6,443 nt of DNA, taken from positions 1-6,443 of the forward strand of contig CAKTGM010000052.1 in NCBI GenBank assembly GCA_934561515.1, written 5' to 3'. This DNA is from an uncultured Oscillospiraceae bacterium. GTDB taxonomy: Bacteria > Bacillota > Clostridia > Oscillospirales > Oscillospiraceae. The notes under the pieces are model-generated. The model did not search any database and was not told the DNA's origin. It saw only the letters and a list, made by a program, of their open reading frames with translations. Both the position numbers and the translations under genes were made by a program. Shown here piece by piece: positions 5,378 through 6,443 of the stretch (within the stretch, counting starts at the first letter, position 1; the number at the start of each line of letters is the position of its first letter).

Positions 5378-6094
5378 ATGACGGAAGAAGTCAGAAAGCT
5401 CAAGGAGCTTGTCGACCATTCGGACAATATTGTGTTTTTCGGCGGGGCGGGGGTGTCGACCGAGAGCGGCATCCCGGATTTCCGCAGCGTGGACGGGCTG
5501 TACCACCAGCAGTGGGACGACCCGCCCGAGACGATCCTGAGCCACAGCTATTACGAGCGCTATCCCGAGAAGTTTTTTGCCTTCTACCGCGCAAAGCTTC
5601 TCTGCGAGGGCGCAAAGCCGAACGCCGCGCATCTGAAGCTCGCCGAGTGGGAGCGCGAGGGGAAGCTGAAGGCCGTCATCACGCAGAACATCGACGGGCT
5701 GCATCAGGCGGCCGGCAGCAAAAATGTCCTCGAGCTGCACGGCAGCACGCTGCGCAACTACTGCGAGAAGTGCGGGAAGTTCTACGACGCGAGCTGTATC
5801 AAGAACGCGGCCGGCGTGCCGCGCTGCACCTGCGGCGGGCGCATCAAGCCTGACGTGGTGCTCTATGAAGAAGGGCTTGACGAAAGAACGCTTCTGCGCG
5901 CCGTCGAGTACATTGCGCAGGCGGACGTGCTCATCATCGCGGGCACGTCGCTCGCGGTCTATCCCGCGGCGGGGCTTGTGCGCTACTATCGCGGGCACAA
6001 GCTCGTCGTCATCAACAAGACGCCGCTCGACCGCGGCCTTGGCGCGGATCTTGTTATCACCGGCGCGGTGGGGGAGACGCTCGCGCAGATTTGA
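5378..6094 (+). CDS. Sir2-family NAD-dependent protein deacylase
   Basis: A 238-residue sirtuin that removes acetyl or other acyl groups from lysines using NAD+, giving nicotinamide and O-acyl-ADP-ribose in the cytosol. The NAD-binding Rossmann core shows GGAGVSTESGIPDFRS (22-37), TQNIDGLH (102-109) with Asn104 and Asp106, and the catalytic His121 in LELHGS (118-123). The structural zinc site is complete: C129-x2-C132 and C150-x-C152. KPDVVLYEEGLD (157-168) and GTSLAVYPAAGL (189-200) are further family blocks. I see no Tyr/Arg pair of the desuccinylase (SIRT5/CobB) type after the FRS motif, so deacetylation is the likelier activity. Length fits bacterial enzymes such as SrtN (about 245). ATG 5378 follows AAAGGAG (5366-5372) by 5 bases. 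It lies 25 bases after the transporter gene with no terminator between, so it is probably the last gene of the same unit. The symbol is left open because bacterial names (cobB, srtN, npdA) vary. Confidence 0.93.
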   Translation: MTEEVRKLKELVDHSDNIVFFGGAGVSTESGIPDFRSVDGLYHQQWDDPPETILSHSYYERYPEKFFAFYRAKLLCEGAKPNAAHLKLAEWEREGKLKAVITQNIDGLHQAAGSKNVLELHGSTLRNYCEKCGKFYDASCIKNAAGVPRCTCGGRIKPDVVLYEEGLDERTLLRAVEYIAQADVLIIAGTSLAVYPAAGLVRYYRGHKLVVINKTPLDRGLGADLVITGAVGETLAQI

Positions 6095-6103
6095 GGGAAA
6101 AGA

Positions 6104-6146
6104 TGCCGGAAAAGTTCGGGAAAACCGTGCTTTTCCGGCAGTTTTC
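6104..6146 (+). terminator. Intrinsic terminator closing the three-gene unit
   Basis: An 11-bp stem TGCCGGAAAAG (6104-6114) / CTTTTCCGGCA (6130-6140) continues past a small internal loop into CGG/CCG (6117-6119 / 6125-6127) capped by GAAAA. The T tract after it (GTTTTC) is short. A second palindrome, GCAAAAATTTTTGC (6152-6165) followed by TTTTTC, may add to termination. Confidence 0.75.
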
Positions 6147-6151
6147 ATACG

Positions 6152-6214
6152 GCAAAAATTTTTGCTTTTTCTTGCAAAAAAAGGTTGACATTTGGCCTCT
6201 TCTGGGCTTATAAT
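6152..6214 (+). promoter_or_regulatory. Strong tRNA operon promoter with UP-like element
   Basis: TTGACA (6185-6190) and TATAAT (6209-6214) are both perfect sigma-A hexamers, separated by 18 bases. Immediately upstream, 6152-6183 consists of A and T runs that resemble an UP element bound by the RNA polymerase alpha subunits, as is common at stable RNA genes. Initiation is expected near 6221, leaving a pre-tRNA leader of about 38 bases in which AGCGG (6220-6224) can pair with CCGCT (6239-6243). Confidence 0.92.
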
Positions 6215-6258
6215 GGCCTAGCGGTCGTTGAGAGACAGCCGCTTGAAAAGATGAACAT

Positions 6259-6345
6259 GCGGGTGTGCTGGAATTGGCAGACAGGCTAGCTTGAGGTGCT
6301 AGTGTTCGTATGGACGTGCGGGTTCAAGTCCCGCCATCCGCACCA
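6259..6345 (+). tRNA. tRNA-Leu (anticodon GAG)
   Basis: A complete 87-base class II tRNA. The acceptor strand GCGGGTG pairs with CATCCGC, followed by A73 and an encoded CCA end (6343-6345). The anticodon stem CTAGC/GCTAG encloses the loop TTGAGGT, giving anticodon GAG, which reads leucine codons CUC and CUU. The long variable arm TGTTC-GTAT-GGACG is typical of leucine tRNA. The T arm GCGGG-TTCAAGT-CCCGC is intact. Confidence 0.96.
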
Positions 6346-6366
6346 TCTTTTTTTAATTTCATATTT

Positions 6367-6443
6367 GCGCGAGTGGTGGAATTGGCAGACTCGCTAGATT
6401 CAGGTTCTAGTGCTCATTACGGGCGTGCGGGTTCAAGTCCCGC
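6367..6443 (+). tRNA. tRNA-Leu (anticodon CAG), cut by window end
   Basis: A second class II tRNA starts at GCGCGAG, 21 bases after the first. The stem CTAGA/TCTAG encloses the loop TTCAGGT, giving anticodon CAG for the leucine codon CUG, the major leucine codon expected in a GC-rich genome. The variable arm TGCTC-ATTAC-GGGCG and the T arm are present; the 3' acceptor strand (expected CTCGCGC) and the CCA end fall outside the window. It is probably co-transcribed with the GAG tRNA, since no hairpin terminator lies between them. Confidence 0.95.

Noticed and set aside
4162..5472. Long open frame antisense to the CDF transporter, and a similar one (5279-6148) antisense to the sirtuin
   Set aside because: Their translations are low-complexity His/Arg/Val/Asp-rich shadows; the sense strand carries unambiguous family motifs and ribosome binding sites.
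6346..6366. T run (TTTTTTT) between the two tRNAs as a terminator
   Set aside because: There is no dedicated hairpin before it, and the second tRNA lacks its own promoter in the 21-base spacer, so co-transcription and processing is the simpler reading.
6315..6443. 20-base direct repeat (6315-6334 and 6424-6443) as a mobile element boundary or attachment site pair
   Set aside because: The repeat is the conserved T-arm region of two homologous leucine tRNAs; tRNA homology explains it without an element.

Overview
The window looks like ordinary core chromosome from a spore-forming, high-GC Firmicute, most likely a Clostridia/Oscillospirales-type gut anaerobe. Three things support this: a spoVAD-spoVAE sporulation pair, GC-rich genes separated by AT-rich gaps that carry consensus sigma-A promoters, and strong AGGAGG-type ribosome binding sites. 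This assignment is inference from gene content and composition. I see no phage, transposon, CRISPR array or defence genes.

Layout. Bases 1-47 are the 3' end of a 5S rRNA, so an rRNA operon ends here, followed by its intrinsic terminator (57-86). Next is a single-gene unit (254-1513, +) for a membrane-bound, processive-type family 2 glycosyltransferase, with an extended -10 promoter, a structured leader and a strong terminator. On the minus strand, spoVAD (1918-2937) and spoVAE (1558-1914) form a two-gene unit that converges on the glycosyltransferase terminator. They encode parts of the machinery that moves dipicolinic acid into the forespore. spoVAC, the usual neighbour upstream of spoVAD, is not next to them. 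Divergent from spoVAD is ridA (3075-3455, +), an enamine/imine deaminase with a near-consensus promoter and its own terminator.

Bases 3570-6094 (+) form a tightly packed three-gene unit: an unrecognised cysteine-rich protein with three zinc-ribbon-like Cys clusters, a cation diffusion facilitator whose metal-site residues (Asn-Asp/Asp-Asp) match the manganese-exporting branch, and a Sir2-family NAD-dependent protein deacylase. One promoter precedes the unit and one terminator follows it. The window ends with a consensus promoter, preceded by an A/T-rich UP-like stretch, driving two tandem leucine tRNAs: GAG anticodon (complete) and CAG anticodon (cut by the window edge).

The genes do not form one pathway. 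The parts most worth a second look are the unknown cysteine-rich protein coupled to a predicted Mn exporter and a sirtuin, and the spoVAD-spoVAE pair without spoVAC beside it. Nothing here can be called a new biological system from sequence alone.
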